A stretch of DNA of 64,000 nucleotides from Lysobacter panacisoli. GTDB lineage: Bacteria > Pseudomonadota > Gammaproteobacteria > Xanthomonadales > Xanthomonadaceae. Below are positions 61,583 through 64,000 of the stretch, piece after piece (position 1 is the first letter of the stretch; each line of letters starts with the position of its first letter). Location: assembly GCF_009765165.1 (NCBI RefSeq), contig NZ_VLNU01000001.1:3667399-3731398 (forward strand), given 5' to 3'. Below the pieces are notes generated by a model. It worked only from the letters and a program-made list of their open reading frames with translations. It had not been told where the DNA came from and did no database searches. The translations under genes were made by a program, and so were the position numbers.

Positions 61583-62050
61583 TCACGGGTCAAGCGACCC
61601 TGCAGGCGTTGCAGTGCCCGAGTAGATCTGGCGGATTGTCTTGGGGTGTTCGCGGTCGTTCGTGATGCCATTGGTCACGTTGACCGTGAGTGTGGTCGGC
61701 GTCGAATGGAACTCCAGCGCGAAGTGGAAGCCGTTCCACTCCGCTTCCGTCACCTGATCGCGGATGGGCACCATAAAGCGCACGGTTGCGCCGTCCGGCG
61801 CCGGCGCCGTGCGCCAGCTGGCCACCGCGACCTCAGGCAGTGACATCACATCCATGTATGTGCGCCCCCCTCCGAAGTCCGGGTCGCCTCGGTTACCGCC
61901 AGGCAAGATTTTGTTCCCGTACTCGATACGGTAGTCATAAGCCACTGGACCATCGTTATCCATGCGGATGGTATGAAGCTTGGAATCGGTCTTTGGCTCG
62001 CAAGCGGCCACGCACAGCATCGTGAAGAGCAATAGCAGTACGACTCTCAC
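61583..62050 (-). CDS. Array lipoprotein 4 (type B): candidate immunity protein
   Basis: This 155-residue lipoprotein (LCVAACEP) starts with GTG. It shares MSLPEVAVASWRTAPAPDG, VRFMVPIRDQVTEAEWNGF and GITNDREHPKTIRQIYSGTA with array lipoprotein 3. Together with its neighbours it forms a directly repeated unit of about 480 bases. Confidence 0.75.
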   Translation of the reverse strand: MRVVLLLLFTMLCVAACEPKTDSKLHTIRMDNDGPVAYDYRIEYGNKILPGGNRGDPDFGGGRTYMDVMSLPEVAVASWRTAPAPDGATVRFMVPIRDQVTEAEWNGFHFALEFHSTPTTLTVNVTNGITNDREHPKTIRQIYSGTATPAGSLDP

Positions 62051-62063
62051 GTCATAGTCCTTG

Positions 62064-62528
62064 TCACGGGCCAAGCGCCCCTGCAGGCGTTGCAGTGCTT
62101 GAATAGATCTGGCGGCGAATCCTTGGATGCACCTTGTCGCCTGTGATGCCCGTCAGGACATTTACCTTGAGCGCGGTTGGTGCGGACAGGAATTCGAGCG
62201 TGAAGAGTTCTCCCTGCCATTCCTCATCCGTAACCTGGTCACGAATGGGCACCACAAAACGCACGACCACGCCATCCGGGGCCGGTGCAGTGCGCCATGT
62301 GGCCACGGCTACTTCGGGAAGGGGCATTTTGGCCATGTAGGTGCTCCCCCCTCCGAAATCAGGGTCAGGGCCATTGCCGAAGGGCAATATCGTCTTGCCG
62401 TAATCGATGCGGTAGTCGTAAACGCGCGGGCCGTCAATATCCATGTCCACGCTGTGCAGCCGTGAGGACGACTTTGAAGGCGTGCAGGCCGTTAGACACA
62501 GCATCAGCGATAGCAGTATGGACTTCAT
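62064..62528 (-). CDS. Array lipoprotein 5 (type A): candidate immunity protein next to the lipase
   Basis: This 154-residue lipoprotein (LMLCLTACTP) begins 2 bases after the stop of the lipase gene. It matches array lipoprotein 1 almost throughout, so the two type-A genes bracket the three type-B ones. Being closest to the effector, it is the likeliest cognate immunity protein, probably anchored in the periplasm where it would block the lipase. Confidence 0.78.
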   Translation of the reverse strand: MKSILLSLMLCLTACTPSKSSSRLHSVDMDIDGPRVYDYRIDYGKTILPFGNGPDPDFGGGSTYMAKMPLPEVAVATWRTAPAPDGVVVRFVVPIRDQVTDEEWQGELFTLEFLSAPTALKVNVLTGITGDKVHPRIRRQIYSSTATPAGALGP

Positions 62529-62529
62529 G

Positions 62530-64000
62530 TCACAGACCTTTTCCAGAACCGAACCCGCCCTTCCACTCAGACGAAGGCGGCGTCAGGGGCGCAGCATGGT
62601 AGACGTCGCGTGGCGAGGAATAGGGCAGGTAGCGCGAGTCGTGCAATAGCAATGCCGGGCTGTCCAGTGACGGTGGCGAAAAGTCGCCCAGTGGCTTTAA
62701 GGGCACCCCCAGACGTTGCAGGTATTCATGGCCAAACTGCAGCGGGATGCGCGAGTAGTCGTTCAGATAGCCGCCGCCCAGTTCCGAGTGCGCGCCGGGC
62801 ATGCCGATCTCCACCCAGTTCGGGTTGTGCTCGTCCCGGCTGGTGTGGATGCTGGTCAGCGGAAACCCGGCGCGCTGCTCGTCGTCCGCGGTGAGATGCA
62901 GTACCTGCATGTCGCGGCGCGTGTGCACGTCGTAGCCCGGATTGATGTCGTTTCCGGCCGCGCCCATTGAGCCCACGGTGTCGTAGACCAGCATCGCGGA
63001 TTGGTCGATGGGCAGGTCCATTCTCTCGGCCTGGTTGGCCAGATCACGCATGGCGAAGGCGCCACGGCTGAAGCCGGTGTAGACCACGCTGATGTGGGCT
63101 TCGGGATCACGGGCTCGGATGTCTTCAATCTTCTCGCGCAACTGCCGCAATTGATCGTCAATACCCCTTCGACTACCGTCGCCCGTCGCGCCCCCGGCCA
63201 GGCTGTCAAGAACGCCATCAGTACCTACGCCACGCAGGTACAGACGCTCTACGCTGTCGCCTTCAATCAACAGGTCGTTGGTCAAAATCGCCGGATTGGT
63301 GTCATACACCATCTTCCTTGCATCGTTCCAGGTGCCGTCGCGGGTCACCATCAGCAGGTAGCTGTGCGGGTCGTTGGCGTCAAAGATGGGCCGGACGGGA
63401 TGTGCCTGCAGCGTCGCGTGGGCCTGTCGAACGGCCTCGCGGTCGGCGGGCGTGAGCAGGCGCGCGGCGCTGAGCTCGGCGATCAGGTCCGCGGTTCGGA
63501 TGTGAGGGTCCAACTCTTCCATCCGGCGCGCGTAGTTGATGGACTCCGGCCCGGTGTAGGGCTGCATCCACCTGGGGGTGGTGCTGTCGACAGTGGACGT
63601 GACGTCGGCAAAGCGCTCGTCGCGCGGTGCCGTGACCTGCACACGCTCCAGCGTGGTGATATCGGTGTGCCGCTCTGCCCCTATCAGCTGATTGGATGCC
63701 AGCGCATGGGGATAGCGCTTCAGGAACGAGCCCTCGCCGGAGGCCGCCAATCGCTTGATCTCATCAGCCTGCACCGGATTCTGCTGCGGCAGCCGGAACT
63801 GGAACAGGTCCGGCGGCGGGATCTCGGTGCCCCGTGGCGGCGGAGCCTGATAGGGCTGCGCGTGTGCATCAAGCTCGCCCTGCTCCGATCGCGACCGTGC
63901 ACCACCACTGCGCCCGAACACCGAGTACGCCAGGAACTGGCCTAGCGTGCCCTGGAAGAACGCCGCCGCCATCGTCGGCACGGCCACCAGCAGGAGCGTG
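62530..64000 (-). CDS. DUF2235/Tle1-like lipase, candidate T6SS effector (5' end outside window)
   Basis: At least 485 residues are in the window and the frame stays open to the right edge, so the start lies beyond it. The lipase elbow is VVYTGFSRGAFAMRDLA (G-F-S-R-G, nucleophile Ser), followed by VYDTVGSMGA and GMPGAHSELGGGYL (His), the DUF2235 pattern of Tle1 phospholipases delivered by type VI secretion. A hydrophobic run (LLLVAVPTMAAAFF) lies near the left of the visible N-terminus. The five lipoprotein genes downstream fit an effector/immunity locus. Confidence 0.82.
   Translation of the reverse strand, partial: TLLLVAVPTMAAAFFQGTLGQFLAYSVFGRSGGARSRSEQGELDAHAQPYQAPPPRGTEIPPPDLFQFRLPQQNPVQADEIKRLAASGEGSFLKRYPHALASNQLIGAERHTDITTLERVQVTAPRDERFADVTSTVDSTTPRWMQPYTGPESINYARRMEELDPHIRTADLIAELSAARLLTPADREAVRQAHATLQAHPVRPIFDANDPHSYLLMVTRDGTWNDARKMVYDTNPAILTNDLLIEGDSVERLYLRGVGTDGVLDSLAGGATGDGSRRGIDDQLRQLREKIEDIRARDPEAHISVVYTGFSRGAFAMRDLANQAERMDLPIDQSAMLVYDTVGSMGAAGNDINPGYDVHTRRDMQVLHLTADDEQRAGFPLTSIHTSRDEHNPNWVEIGMPGAHSELGGGYLNDYSRIPLQFGHEYLQRLGVPLKPLGDFSPPSLDSPALLLHDSRYLPYSSPRDVYHAAPLTPPSSEWKGGFGSGKGL

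Overview
The window is GC-rich chromosomal DNA whose gene content (class III PHA synthase pair, TonB-dependent receptors, CrbS/CrbR-type signalling, NRDE and BON proteins, REP-like repeats) points to a gammaproteobacterium of the Xanthomonadaceae, most like Lysobacter or Luteimonas. This is inferred from the protein families seen, not from a database match.

Region 1 (about 54-14453) is an integrated genomic island. It starts in the 3' end of a tRNA-Leu(CAA) gene and ends at an imperfect copy of that 3' end. Next to the tRNA is a tyrosine integrase, then an AlpA-type regulator, two overlapping CHC2-like zinc-finger proteins and a RepA-like ATPase. The cargo is of visibly lower GC and looks like anti-phage defence. 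On the + strand are a MazG-type pyrophosphohydrolase, a PUA/EVE-like plus HNH nuclease, a DUF262 (GmrSD-like) protein, and a tightly coupled PIN-domain nuclease with an 801-residue helical protein of unknown family. On the - strand are four genes that may form an operon: a protein with three W-x-x-D-[FY]-E-M-Q repeats, a HEPN/AbiU2-like protein, a protein with a GKSE tandem repeat, and a small protein with a C-terminal membrane segment. The PIN plus helical pair is the best candidate for an undescribed system.

Region 2 (14.5-34.8 kb) is core chromosome. It holds small household and envelope genes, the polyhydroxyalkanoate synthase phaE-phaC, pssA, a 3-hydroxybutyrate oligomer hydrolase, a convergent CrbR-like regulator and CrbS-like transporter-kinase separated by a 29-bp-arm inverted repeat, and a divergent TonB receptor/GntP permease pair. 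PHA synthesis, oligomer cleavage, organic acid import and acetate-type sensing sit together, which suggests a local carbon-storage and overflow theme.

Region 3 (34.8-60 kb) is a mixed core region: an antiporter, a serine hydrolase, VOC and YCII proteins, a BON protein, an uncharacterised 1111-residue membrane protein, a peroxiredoxin, a dienelactone hydrolase, a PQQ-repeat lipoprotein, GGDEF signalling, a GH18 chitinase-like enzyme, a toroid-like membrane protein, M14 and M50 peptidases, a MarR-GNAT fusion with a palindromic operator, and a Tat-exported oxidoreductase.

Region 4 (60.1-64 kb) reads leftward from a DUF2235/Tle1-like lipase, cut by the window edge, into five tandem paralogous lipoprotein genes. 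This has the layout of a type VI secretion effector with an amplified immunity array.
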